A DNA stretch of 64,000 nt from Phoronis australis. Taxonomy: Eukaryota; Phoronida; Phoronidae. The stretch is taken from assembly GCA_002633005.1 (NCBI GenBank), contig NMRA01000452.1, positions 261,928-325,927 on the forward strand, read 5' to 3'. Numbering within the stretch: position 1 is the first letter of the stretch; every line of letters starts with the position of its first letter. Below are positions 51,001-62,439 of the stretch, one piece after another. A program made the translations under genes and the position numbers. The notes below the pieces were generated by a model. That model was given only the letters and a program-made list of their open reading frames with translations, had not been told where the DNA came from and searched no databases.

Positions 51001-53100
51001 ACGACTGAACGGATCTGTGCGAAACTTTCAGACATTTTGCTTTATGCAATGTTCTTTGTTAGGGGGAAGGGCGGAACCAATATGGATTTGGGGGGAAGGG
51101 CGGAACCAATATGGAAAGGATTAATAAATGATCTACGGAAAAGACAGGCTGTGCTTTGGGCAGGTGTTGCTGAATCATCAAAAGTTACGTATCGAACGCG
51201 TGCTTGTCCACTTTAAGGAATTTTCAAAATAACATTTGTCGGGCTAATAAATGAAACAATGGCGTTACTGTCTCCTCCTTCCTTTGCATTTCTCGTCCGC
51301 CCTTCGCGTTTTTTGATTCCGTCGTTTTCATCTGAGGATCCCTACATCACTTTTCTTGAACTTCCTACCGGGCCCAACCTTGCAACCGTGCATCCCATCG
51401 ACACTCTTGGGTTATACGAGAGCGCGTGGATGTTAGAGAAGGTTATCAGGGAAAGACGGAGTCTATAACTTTTCCGATTGATTTGGTTTTCAGTATAAAA
51501 TGAATAAACTGGGAAATGCTTGACCGTTAAAGCACATGAACATTAAAAGTGGACACTAACTTGTGTAGGAAGATGACTAATTGTGTGAAAGTTGTAGGAA
51601 CTTGACCTCGTCGAGTATTTATTTCAGGAATTTTATGCTTAAAAAGCAATGTCATGTTCACATTAGATTTGTTTTGACACTTAAAGATGAATGATTTAGA
51701 CGTAATTGCAATTTAATGTCTATTTTTATTTATTGCTCACGAGAATTTACTGAAATCAACGAATCCAATTCTAATTTAATCTGTGTTAACGTCGATTTGT
51801 CACTCAACTGTTTTGATACTGTAATATGTACTGATGACACACGTATTTATCAAACGATCGTACAAAAGTGACGAAACTCACTGCATGCTGTTTCCTTTTC
51901 AACAAAATTGTGTGTGTGAAGCAGAGACACCAAATTTAAACATCAACAATGAACCAGACATTCCAAATTTAAAGATCAACTACAGTACTCTGAAATTTGT
52001 TTTAGATTTCTTAAATTTAAATATTTTTAGGAGTGTTTGTGGATGGCATTTTCTCGTGGATTAAACATGTAACCTATATTTATCAAATAAAATTTCCTGG
52101 ACATGCGCAGATGTCTTCCAACTGGAATGTCACAAACTTTCTACAATTCCCCCACATCTTTGTACAGTGTGTCGTCATGGAGTTTCAATACATGTCGCTG
52201 AGTCAAACCTATTCACAAGCGTACTTCACAACACACCAGTCTGTTACAGTACAAGCTAGGATTTTTATTACTTGAATGTATTTTAAAATTAATATGCCTA
52301 AAGCTGGTACGATAAAACAAACGAGCCCCTGTCTATTTCCTTGGTTTCCCCTGTCGGCACATCCTCAAACTATAATAGACAAGTAACTGTGTCAAGTTGT
52401 TCATTCAAATGACGTCACTGTTTCACTACCCATTCTAAGACCATCTTTCCAACTTCTGGTAAAAACCACCTCAACACTGCCTTACATGCTCAAATCGACT
52501 GTTTCCCAGGAAATGTCATATCAAAAGTCACTAGATCTACATTGTATTGCTTGACTGTAAAAGTGGGCTTACCAAAGCAGCACACAAAACAGGTTTGAGG
52601 CGTGCATGGAACTGTAAATGTTTGTGTAGTGTTTGTTGTTCTCTATGTTTGTAAGTGATCTAGACTCTGATTTAAGAGAGCGCGGTGTTAATGCTGATTC
52701 TGTGATTAGCTGTCAATTTTGCAGATAATCTCGCGTTGGCCGATTGGAGACACTGTCATTGAGCTGCAACGAAAATTTAACGTGCTTGGAGAATTGTGCC
52801 TCTGGAAATAAAAAACTAATGGTGGCCATTTTGCTAGTCTTCTCACCTTACTCATGCATTGTTTTGCCCCATCCCGCCTTAAGTGTCGCAATACTGATGC
52901 CACCCCAAAAGGGAGAAGTTTAACCAGAGCGTGTTGCGGCGATTAGTGATAGAGCGGCTTCGTCAAGGAACGTTCAGTACACTCCCATCATTTTGCTAGA
53001 CACTCGCAACAAGTATACTTGATAAAGACAAAGTTACGCAAAATTCTTCACAGATATAATCTCAAGTTTCGTACCTTGAAATGGAAACGCACTGATAACA
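48100..53100. other. No confident gene
   Basis: Scattered frames only. 49544-49774 (plus) would encode a 76-residue peptide with a hydrophobic signal-like start (MAKFWFILVISFSVALCNS) and 51259-51468 (plus) a 69-residue frame; neither has family support. A 31-bp tandem duplicate lies at 51061-51116 and a dispersed-repeat copy at 50940-51050. Confidence 0.4.
50940..51050 (+). repeat. Dispersed repeat, second copy
   Basis: Similar to 35091-35230 over CCCTAGAAAAATGTCC, ACACCATATCTCAAAAACGA and the sequence after it. Confidence 0.6.
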
Positions 53101-53177
53101 TGAAATAAATCTCACGTTATTTCAAAGTACATTTGTTTACATTTGAAGTATTCGATAGTACATGCTTTTGGAACAAT

Positions 53178-53374
53178 TTACCCTTGTCTACATGGTTTAC
53201 ATGCACAAGTAGGACAACCGCCCACTGAGACTCTTCCACAACGGCATCTGTTCCGACAGTGCAGTTTGCGACATGACTTACACGGTTTGCAGCGACACGT
53301 AGGGCATCCACGAGAATCGTGAACCCGCCCACAGACACAGTAAATGGCGCACGTTGGAGGACACTTTGGTAAAC
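53178..53374 (-). CDS. Antistasin-like gene, exon 4 (two antistasin-type modules)
   Basis: Acceptor ATTCCAG, stop TAA at 53178-53180. It has 16 cysteines in 64 residues, arranged as two related halves, each with C.CGRV, then GGC or RGC, then PTC.CKPC. Confidence 0.85.
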
Positions 53375-56300
53375 CTGGAATAAGGTAATAGCTCATTTGA
53401 GTTCCCCATTATCAGTACCATACTGCCATCTACCGAGCTGATAAAGAGTCATTGACTTAAGTAATGTCAGTTGTATTGAGTGGACACTTCTTTTGTATGT
53501 TAGCCACTCTGTGGTGCATTGACTCGTGGCAACACAGTCAATATTCCACGTCGCACGTCACCTTACCCCCTCCAAATTTTTACACCATTTTTCATCATGA
53601 TATCAACAAAATTATGAGGCAAAATGTGTTTATCCTAGGGATAGGTTTACCTTGACATATTTAGCACTCCGAACTAGATAACTAAAATCGAATTCCAAAA
53701 CTCAGAATTCTTCATACTTTTGGATACTCAAGAACCCCCTGTTGAACTAAACCTGCACCAGTTATACACACATACATACATACATGCAAGCATACAAACA
53801 TACATATATACATAGTATCCGATTTGCTAGTATCTTAAAATTTACGTTGCAATAAGCCAATGTAGATGCAATTACGTAACGTATCCCAGCCTGTATTTAA
53901 CTGTTTTACATCCGAGAGCACAAATTTGCAAGGCACAATCAGACCACCTGAATCCAGAATCAAAAAAGTCACACAGGCGATCGTCTGCTCCGTAATGCCG
54001 CAATCCGTAATGAAAAGATCCTGTCTGTTTACCACGATGAACTGAACTTGTGGTGCACAGAATGCCTCACAAATCACGGTTCATTTACCCTCAACAGACG
54101 ACGGTGCTTTAAATAACTCACATTTCACACTCATCAACATGACACACGGCAAAGTTGACTGATCCTCATACAAGACTGTGATTTCCACGTGACGTAGCCC
54201 TAAGTAAGTAAATACGTTTATTACCTGTACTTCTACACCTGCACACCCTTTTGTGGGCTTGGAACCTCACGTACTGACATCGACTCCCTCTGCACCTTCC
54301 ACATGAGCCGTAGGTGTAGAAGGACACGGTGCGAGTTTCGCATTTGCCTCGTCTCCAGAGGACGGAACAATAGGCACTGAAAAGGGCCACACTCTTTTAT
54401 GTAGAAAGAGCTTTCCAAAAAGAGTAAAATATTTAGATACACAGCTGGTAATGCTCTTTAATGTGAAGTATTTAACTTCTGTAGTTAACAAAAATGGCAC
54501 GTAGAAACAATGGTGGTTTTCCTCATTTAAATGTTGAGCTAGTTGTTGACAAAAGCTTAGGTTATGTTCATGGCGGGTGACAGCCACCCAGAACTGAGGC
54601 CAGGAAAACCCGCCCTTGGGTTGACGCTGTAACACTGCCTGAAGGGAAGAAAAGGAGGATGTAATGTAACATGACATGATTTAGGAGAGAAATAATATTT
54701 ATGTTCGACATATGTACCGAGAATGAAACGTGCTATGCAAGCTTTACTTCCAGTGATGAAAACGAGACAGAAAGTTGACGAAGCATAATCCATAGAGCAA
54801 AATGTGTATATGATACAACAAATAAAATAATGACTTCCGGGGACAATAAGAAGAGCGGTTTGCCTCAGCAAAAATGGACTCAGGTAACTTGTGTAAGAAA
54901 ATGGAACGAGAAAGTTTGCGGGGAAAATATGAGGACACGATTCCAAATATAGGAGCAATGAAGAAAGTACTCACCCATTACTTGTGCAAACAGTGTTCGC
55001 TACCGGTTGCCTGAACTTCAGTCCCCTGTAATACCTCTGCATGTAACGTCTTGTGCTGCAGATCCTGAAGAACGGCAGACTCCTGGTATCAACGTCGTCA
55101 TCTCCGTAATCAATTTCGCCCTCTTCACTTTCGCTTCTCTCAGTTACATCGTCTTCGTCTCTCTCTTCATTTTCCTTTCCCTCGTCATCAACACCTCTCT
55201 CATTTACATCGTTGATTTCTTCAAGTTCCATCGACTCGTCATCTGCCCGTGCGTTTTCATCTTCGTCAACACTTCTCTCCTCTTGCTCAGGCTGCCCTTT
55301 GCTCTCCGTGAAATCAACAGGGTCAGCATCATCTTCGAACGCGGCGTCTTCTGCCCTCACGTAGAGGACAAGACTCAAGACAAGAGCGATTGCAATAATC
55401 TGCAAAAAGATTTGTAGAAACGAGGCAACGGTATGTCAAGCTGAAGACAGTGGGAAAAAGGCGCACGTTTGCCTTCGACTGGAGAATTTGCATAACTCGT
55501 TGCCTACGCTACATTAGAGATGTTTATCAAAATTGCGCGTGCTAGTGCTGACCTACTCGTGGAGATATGAAATGGAGAGTTGCAGATCAGAAGCAATCAG
55601 AAAACATGTTTCGGTGATCTTCAGGGCCCAGGATCTAACCTCCGAACTCAGATTTGAAACTTAACCAAAATTTTCACATTCTTCAAGAACGAATATTCAG
55701 GGTGTCACCATTCTGTTGGTGACTTTTGACAGATTTTCCGATTGTCTGCTTCGACAAGTTCAAGGGTACACTGATTTTTTAGACCTATAATAAGATTGAA
55801 CAAAAACTGACGCACATCTATTGAGCAATTTATACGAACCACGTGAATGCGGGTCGTGGGCATGATTTTTGTTTTCACGTTTGAGATGTTGTGATTTTTA
55901 CGTATACGTTATTATCCATAGGTACAAATGGATAATGCAATGGTTTTAATGTTTGATCTAAAATTCATGTGTATAATTGATACCCTTGGCCGGACTTGAG
56001 CACTGATGCTTATCCCGGTAGATGTACCGGTCCATTTCGTAAAATTTGCTATAAGTAAATTGTACCGAAAGGTCATTGTCTACATAAGCATTCGACGTAG
56101 TTTCTTCCTACAAATATATTGTCACATGCACGGAGAGTCCTGGCAACCGAAAAGTAAGGAAAATGTAAAAGTTGATGTAATGGTGAACTTTACCATTCAT
56201 TCAGGTGAAATACCTGAAGCGGGACATCTACCAGTTTAATCTTTTGTAACTTACTTCAATATTCGAAGGACGTTACCGAGCCGAGTGGCTCATTCTGCGT

Positions 56301-56655
56301 CGTAGCAACGGTCCGATTTCGTGAAAATTGCTCAACGTCAAAGAAATATTGATGAAATTTTCTGAAGTTGGATTAATCCACTTTTGAAGTTTTCAAATTG
56401 TTACGCTTTATGTTATATCGATGCAGCAAAGACGTTATTCTACGATCATACTTAAATAACACTGTTAGTGAAATAAAACCCTGAAAATGAAATATAAACC
56501 TAAAACCGCGCAGTGATGACCTTACAGAAAAATCCACACGAACAATATTAAAAGTTTAACAGGAAGCACCAATCGTCTTGTGTAAAAGTCGCACTAAAGT
56601 ATAAGCATCTAATGCGTACTTCAAAACAAGATCAACTTACGGAGATGAATTTCAT
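53178..56655 (-). CDS. Secreted protein with acidic segment and cysteine-rich antistasin-like region (262 aa)
   Basis: Four exons join in phase: 56641-56655, 54975-55399, 54225-54376 and 53178-53374. The product begins MKFISIIAIALVLSLVLYVR, a clear signal peptide cut near residue 21. Residues 22-111 are an extremely acidic stretch (43 of 90 are Asp or Glu) that ends VDTR, a possible processing site. The remaining 151 residues are basic and hold about 25 cysteines. The last exon has two modules of the antistasin type: CAIYCVCGRVHDSRGCPTCR and then CRCGRVSVGGCPTCACKPC. The previous exon (CETRTVSFYTYGSCGRCRG) is cysteine-rich but not assigned. Antistasin-family proteins are typically secreted protease inhibitors. 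The acidic-pro plus basic-Cys layout also recalls precursors of antimicrobial or other secreted peptides, but activity here is unknown. Confidence 0.85.
53755..53812. repeat. CATA-type microsatellite
   Basis: Imperfect run of (CATA)n within the last intron of the antistasin-like gene. Confidence 0.8.
54225..54376 (-). CDS. Antistasin-like gene, exon 3 (Arg/Cys-rich)
   Basis: Acceptor CCTTTTCAG, donor GTAATA, 152 bp, in phase with both neighbours. It encodes AYCSVLWRRGKCETRTVS, GSCGRCRGSRCQYVRF and VCRCRST, with seven cysteines and many arginines. Confidence 0.8.
54975..55399 (-). CDS. Antistasin-like gene, exon 2 (signal core, acidic segment)
   Basis: The acceptor CTTTTTGCAG shows that the start Met is not in this exon. 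It encodes the rest of the signal peptide, the Asp/Glu-rich segment, SLPFFRICSTRRYMQRYYRG and up to TVCTSNG; donor GTGAGT. Confidence 0.85.
56641..56655 (-). CDS. Antistasin-like gene, exon 1 (initiator Met, MKFIS)
   Basis: ATG AAA TTC ATC TCC followed at once by a strong donor GTAAGTTGATC. Joined to 55399 it completes a textbook signal peptide in frame, which is why this start was chosen. Further 5' UTR lies upstream. Confidence 0.7.
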
Positions 56656-57034
56656 CTTGCCACTGTCTCAGCAAACACAAACTAAATAAGCGTACAATAT
56701 AAAATTGTATCTTTTAAACTACAGCAGTCTAAAATGAGATATGATGACATCTTTTCATGCTTGAAAAGACGGGCCATGTACCCGTAATAAATCGCGACGA
56801 CATTTTCTACTACGCCTGAAAAGACACTACGGGACTTGTCAAACTTCATCAAATTGCGTTTGAACTTGGTTACAGCTGCCGTCTGATTCTTGAATTCATT
56901 TTCAGTTATTTTTATAAGCACGTTAACGGTGTTCAGAACCTTGTTTAAAAACAAGTTCCTAACTACATTCCGTGTTACAATTTTAAACAATCCTTCCTCA
57001 ACTACTTTTTCAAGCTGGAAAGTACATGTAGGTC

Positions 57035-57135
57035 GTCTTGTTCAAACGGACCAATATATTTCAAGCTTGGCCAATATCATTCAAACCTGGCCAATATTAT
57101 TCAAGGTTGCAGAGTATAATTCAAGCTTTTTGTCC
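57035..57135 (+). repeat. Array of about 20-bp units with CCAATAT, proximal
   Basis: About four to five diverged units of TTGGCCAATATTATTCAAGC type lie about 0.4 kb upstream of the antistasin-like start codon. Confidence 0.7.
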
Positions 57136-57649
57136 AACCATATTTTACCATATCACTTGTGAATCGCGTTCAAAAAAACTACATGCATGTATTCTCGGCA
57201 AAGCTTGTCGACTATGCTTAAAAGTATCACAGGATGTTGAATTTGCTTGTTAATTTGATCATGTTTGGTAAGCACAAAATGACCACTGCTAGGCCGGGTA
57301 ACGTATGGTTGGCCATGGATGTTATGTTGATTGACTATTTTTCAATTTCAAGGACTTTGTTGATATTAATAATAACACTTTTTAAAAACATGAATTTAAG
57401 TCTTGATGATGATCTTCTAAATAATTAACAACGTCGTACCCTGCTAAAGTTATGTTTTATACATATCACATGTTAAAGAAATACAATGGCTTGACAACAC
57501 AGCAATTGATATCCTACTTTAAATACAAATAACAAAAATCTTTAACATTCGTAATATAAACAATGTTTGTCTCCGAGATTACGACACTAACTTCCAAAAG
57601 CTTAAACAATCCTCACTCATTTTCATGTTAAAGTTGGTTAGTACGTGTA

Positions 57650-57815
57650 GAAGGTGACAAATATTATTCAAGCTTAGTCACTATTATTAAAGGTTATTCA
57701 ATATTATTAAAGATTGGCCAATATTATTCAAGCTTGGTCAGTATTATTCAAGCTTGTTCATTATTTTAAGTTTGTTCAATATTATCAAAGATTGATCAAT
57801 ATTATTCACGCTTGT
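57650..57815 (+). repeat. Array of about 20-bp units with CCAATAT, distal
   Basis: About eight diverged units of the same type as at 57035-57135, separated from them by about 0.5 kb of non-repeat sequence. Confidence 0.75.
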
Positions 57816-57819
57816 CCAC

Positions 57820-58970
57820 CAAAAGTTTTTACGTCTTTTGTACCAGTCTTTTCAACGTTGCACACCAACTTCGAGTAATCTTACCAGTGAGCTATAGCTT
57901 AGAATTCGCAGCAAGGCTGCCGTTTTGTTCACGTTATCCAAAACGCGTTTCCGTGACGACTCTCAATGTTTACCCAAAATCATAATTTATTCATATATCT
58001 CAGTTGTAGTTTGTCACCCTAACACAATTCATGTAACTGATGACTTCCGTCTGTTTACTTTTTGATCACTGAGGGTGGCAAATTCACTGCATTCAAGACA
58101 TAACAGAAGTTAACAATGGTGAATCAAATGTTTTGAATCTAGGAAAAAATGCTGTTAATTTTAAAAATTCTGGATGTCTCCACAAATTTTTGGGTCACTT
58201 TTCGGATGAATCATTGTCTAACCTTGGCACTCATGGTGAAATTCCAACCAATACTTGCTTCATATTATTACCTCTATGACTAATGAAGAGTAGACAACTC
58301 CCGTTTCACCTCCATGTGGTTTTATAGTTTGTTATCTCAAAAGACAAGTAAACAATCATTAATAAACTAAAAACAAGGCGATTTTTTAACTTTGATATGT
58401 TTCGATGAATCAAACACCATCACCAGGACATACAATCACGGCCATCTATCTATATTGAACCACACAGTGTGCAGTAGAGCTATCAGCACGCATCATAACA
58501 ACAAAACATCAACGACAATTCATAAGACCAGTGACAGTGTTGTGCGCAAGGTGCTTATTCAGTTCAGGCTTGAGCCAGCTGGATTTTGAGTTCGTTTGTT
58601 GTTTTAGTCTGTCTCGGAATACTAAAGGATTTGCTGAATGTGCATTGAGCATTACAGTGGGTGGTTGAATCTCTCCAAGTGGTCATTAATGTGTGAACTA
58701 TTGTCAGTACCTAAAGTAGCTTCACCAACATTGCTGAAACAACAACCACGACAAACAAACTGATACACTAGCCTAGATTTCTGACCAAAAGGTGTTATCA
58801 TACATATTGAACAAACTAGAGAATTTTAGAGATTAATATGTTAACACAATTCTCAGACCTCTACAATAATGCTTCATAATTTGCCAATTTTACACTGGAC
58901 AATCTTGGAAAAGTAAAGAACAAAGCCTATCTTAAAATAGTCCCAGTTACTTTTGTCCATCGGGAAATTA
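57820..58970. other. No recognised feature
   Basis: AT-rich, with only short frames and no similarity I recognise. Confidence 0.4.
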
Positions 58971-58974
58971 TCGT

Positions 58975-59290
58975 CATATTTACGTAACCCCCGTCTCTCT
59001 CAGTAGTTCATTTATAAGTTCCATTTGGTAACCATTCTTTGCTAATTGATCGCAAGACTTTTCATATCTTTATCAAAACTCGATCTATCAACGTGTAGAC
59101 GACCTTATACACATAAGATGTAATTCTTTGGTAGCAGATATAAACACCTGTGTAAGTTTTCTTTCGAAAGACCGATGTAACCACAGTACTCCCCAAACGT
59201 TTAACTGCCACGTCTAGAATTAAAGGGCATCTGATTTTCAGTCTCAAATTTTGTCTTAATTTCTAGCAGACTGTTTACTAAAAAATACTG
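58975..59290 (-). mobile_element. Fragment of a Penelope-like reverse transcriptase
   Basis: The minus-strand frame carries ILDVAVKRLGSTVVTSVFRK, KTYTGVY and then YKVVYTLIDRVLIKI, followed after a stop by ISKEWLPNGTY. The order (LDV, TSVFRK.TYTG.Y, YK..L..R, NG) is that of the RT thumb region of Penelope-like elements. It is short, interrupted and inactive. Confidence 0.6.
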
Positions 59291-59299
59291 ATGAACTCA

Positions 59300-60880
59300 A
59301 ATTCCGCGAGTCATTTCCCAGCAGATGGCGCAATCTGAACTGAATGAGTAGCTGGCGCGCAACAGTCTGTCACTGGTATTGTGAGTTGTCTTTGAAGTTT
59401 TGTTGCTATGATAAGTGCTGATCGCTATACTCTATATTGTGTGGGTCAAGATTGTTACGTGGCTTTGATTGTTCGTCCTGATGATGATGTTTGAAACATC
59501 AAAACATGTCCAAGTTGAAAAAAGTTCGTTGCTTTATTGATATATAGTTTGCTATCCCTTTGGGCTCTCAACATCAAATATGGTGCAGCAATGTATTTAC
59601 TGAATTGCTGCACATGCGCTTCTATGAAAGTTATTGCCAGACTAACGTCATCCAGTAAGTCTTATGTACACTTAATGTTACTGGTTGATTTGGCGAGTAT
59701 TTGTATGTCAATGGATAAAATACAATTGTTCATAATTGTAAAAAACTGATGAGTAATTGCAAGATTAATCTGTTTACTTTTAAGTGGGTCAAGCACATCG
59801 TTGGAAAGACGAGATTGTATGAACGCTTACTGAAACCCTACGAGCTTTTACATTCATCTGACAGGGGAGATTATTGTGTTGATAACAGTAGAACTTGTCA
59901 TTCTCTCTGTTGCCTGATGAGACATCTTCGGAAGTTTCATGGAAAGCCAACTTGATCGGGCAAAAACTCCCGCTAATGTTGTATGGCTAGCCAAGAGACA
60001 GCGATGAAGAAAGATATACCGTAAATCGCGTCCTCAAAGTCTCATTTAATAATACAAATGTTGTTGCTACACTTATGCCGACTCCACGTGAAGAATACAA
60101 TACGTCAGAGGAGAGCTGCGATGCTGAAGAACTGTCCAACAGTTTGCAGATGTCTTTAGATGATTTTGTGGTAAAATGTCTTCAATGAGGTATGAAGTTT
60201 CACATCTCAAATTGCATATTAAGTGAAATTTGAGACTCATCTGTTGCAAAAACATCATCAATTTTACAACATTTTAATATAGTATGTTGTAATTAAAACA
60301 GGACTTTTCAGTTTATAGTATTGCAAGACGGCGAATGTTTATTTTTTAATATATTCACGTAATAATTTCGGAATTCCACGATTTGAGAAGTTTTAGGAGG
60401 ATTATTTCATTCCGTGAGCGTGACTATAATTTAAGATTCTTTTGTTTTTCGCCACTTGAGGTTTGTTGACGTGGAATTAAATTTGACAACCTGGCCAAGC
60501 TTGATAAATCTCAAATCCTTCTTTGTTTATCACCGGCAAACTGTATTTTTAAAGTTTTTGCCTTACAAGGAAGTTCACACCCTTTTTCAAGTCAAACGCT
60601 TTATCTGTATGCTTAAACACTATTTGCCGTTTCAAAATTTAGAACATTTAAATTTATTGTACCTATTGCCTATCTTCTATATTGTCCGTTTCCTCTTCAG
60701 AATAGCGCCACGCCAGGTGCCTAATCTGTACAAGTTGAAACAGTCACCTACTCAAGCTCGACTATTCCGCAGCAAGATTCGAGTACAGAAAGTCGTCTGT
60801 TCAATGCGCGTGCCGTGCTATTTGTCACTTTCTGAGTCTGAGTCAAGTTTCAAGTAGATATTGAGACACAAATACATACG
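59300..60880. other. No confident gene
   Basis: A 133-codon plus-strand frame at 60456-60857 and a 68-codon frame at 59749-59955 (ending in a C..C, H...H-like stretch) were inspected. Neither matches a family I know. A hammerhead-like motif lies at 59474-59512. Confidence 0.35.
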
Positions 60881-60894
60881 TTGCATGTATTTAT

Positions 60895-61440
60895 TTACAA
60901 AAACACATACAAGCTTACACACACTCTTACACGCACACAGATGAAAATTGTGCTAAGCAACGAGGAAATAAGCAATTATCACCTAGTAAACTAAAACACA
61001 CACGTATATATGTCGGTTGGAAAACATGAAACAACTTTATGCAGTATGCTAGTATTCAAGACACTCCGGAAAACAGTTTTCACCCAGAAAGTTATCTTCG
61101 TTTTAAGCGTACCAATCAAATAAATCCCTGCTGAAATGTCGCCTGGTGTTTATCTAGTGTTGCAACTGGATTCTGTTGTACACATATACAAACTTTCACT
61201 CACTCTTACATACACACAACAATTTCTATGCAACGAGTAAATATGCATAAATCATACCGTAATTAAGAACACAATATATATGTCGGTTGGAAAAAATGAA
61301 AAATCTATATGCAATATCATAGTATTCATGACACTCTGGAAAAGTACTTTTAACCGTACCAGTCAAATATATCCCTACTGAAATGTCAGCTAGGGTATAC
61401 CTAGTGTTGCAATCGGATTCTTTTGTACATTGTTTCTTGA
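60895..61440. repeat. Diverged tandem duplication, unit about 270 bp
   Basis: Two copies (about 60895-61180 and 61181-61440) share ATATATGTCGGTTGGAAAA, GACACTC.GGAAAA and CTAGTGTTGCAA. It lies downstream of the TPR gene and may be inside its 3' UTR. Confidence 0.75.
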
Positions 61441-62439
61441 AAAATGATTTATTCTCACTTCAAACAGATGACGACCCTTAATTTTACATTACTCAATATA
61501 TTGTAAAATGCTGCTTATATTGAATGATCACAAAAATTATCAATTGAAAAAACTGTACATTTATTTAAGGCAAAGTTATCTTTGAACAACATCTTTGTAC
61601 ACGTACTGCAACCAGTACAATTACTTGAAAATGACAACATCAAATACCTTAATAGGCCATTCTGAACACTATAGAAGCTCTATATCTTAACTCTTATATT
61701 AAGCAATTACGAAAACAGCTTCAAATCCAATTCTGAATGTATGCTCAGTAAAAGGTGCATGTATGTACAAGAACAAAATATCAAAGACTCACACAATTAA
61801 ATACTTCACCCTACAACCAGTAAAACAAATGAATTCGTAGACATATTTTCATACACCAACAACTACATGAAAACACGTGCACGAAGATATTTAACTCTTA
61901 CAAACGTCTACTCTCCAGTTCTACATTAAGCGCAGGAAAAAGTTTCTCATTCGAGTCTCAAGTCACAGTATGAAACAGACCCATGTTCTACAACGCGCCA
62001 AAGAACCACAGGGTTCACAAAACATCTCAAACCTGAATTATTTACAATTGCGTTTCGCCTTATTACCAACAAAATAATAGAAACCACCCAGACACTCACG
62101 AAAAGGCTTCTAAGTGTATTGGGGTGGGCCAACCCTGAAATTGTAAAATCTGAAACAACGCTTGTACAAAATGTCTATGATTTGTGCTGGTAAGAGAAAT
62201 AAATCGGTTAGGAATGAGATTATGCCGATTTTATGAGAATAAATACTTTTTCGGATTTTCGTTAAGTTTGGCTAAACATGGCAAAATGCAGCTCTATATC
62301 ACTCAAGATTATCTTCAAGTCCATTAACAAAAAGATCAAGTAGTGTCAGGAAAAATTAATATTCTTTTGCTTGGCCATTTTACTTGGAAATGCAAGGGTA
62401 ACAAATGCAAATTTATAAAGAAACCGATTTCCAACATCC
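61441..62439. other. Probable 3' flank or 3' UTR of the TPR gene
   Basis: No coding frame. Minus-strand AATAAA hexamers occur near 61560 and 61448 and could end the TPR transcript, but the distance (about 0.9 kb) leaves this open. Confidence 0.35.

Noticed and set aside
55400-55408. TTG as start codon of the acidic secreted protein
   Set aside because: The TTG is part of an acceptor (CTTTTTGCAG). An ATG exon encoding MKFIS with a strong donor lies at 56641-56655 and joins in frame.
55007-55417. Plus-strand 136-codon hydrophobic frame
   Set aside because: Antisense shadow of the Asp/Glu-rich exon; GAN-type codons read backwards give hydrophobic residues.
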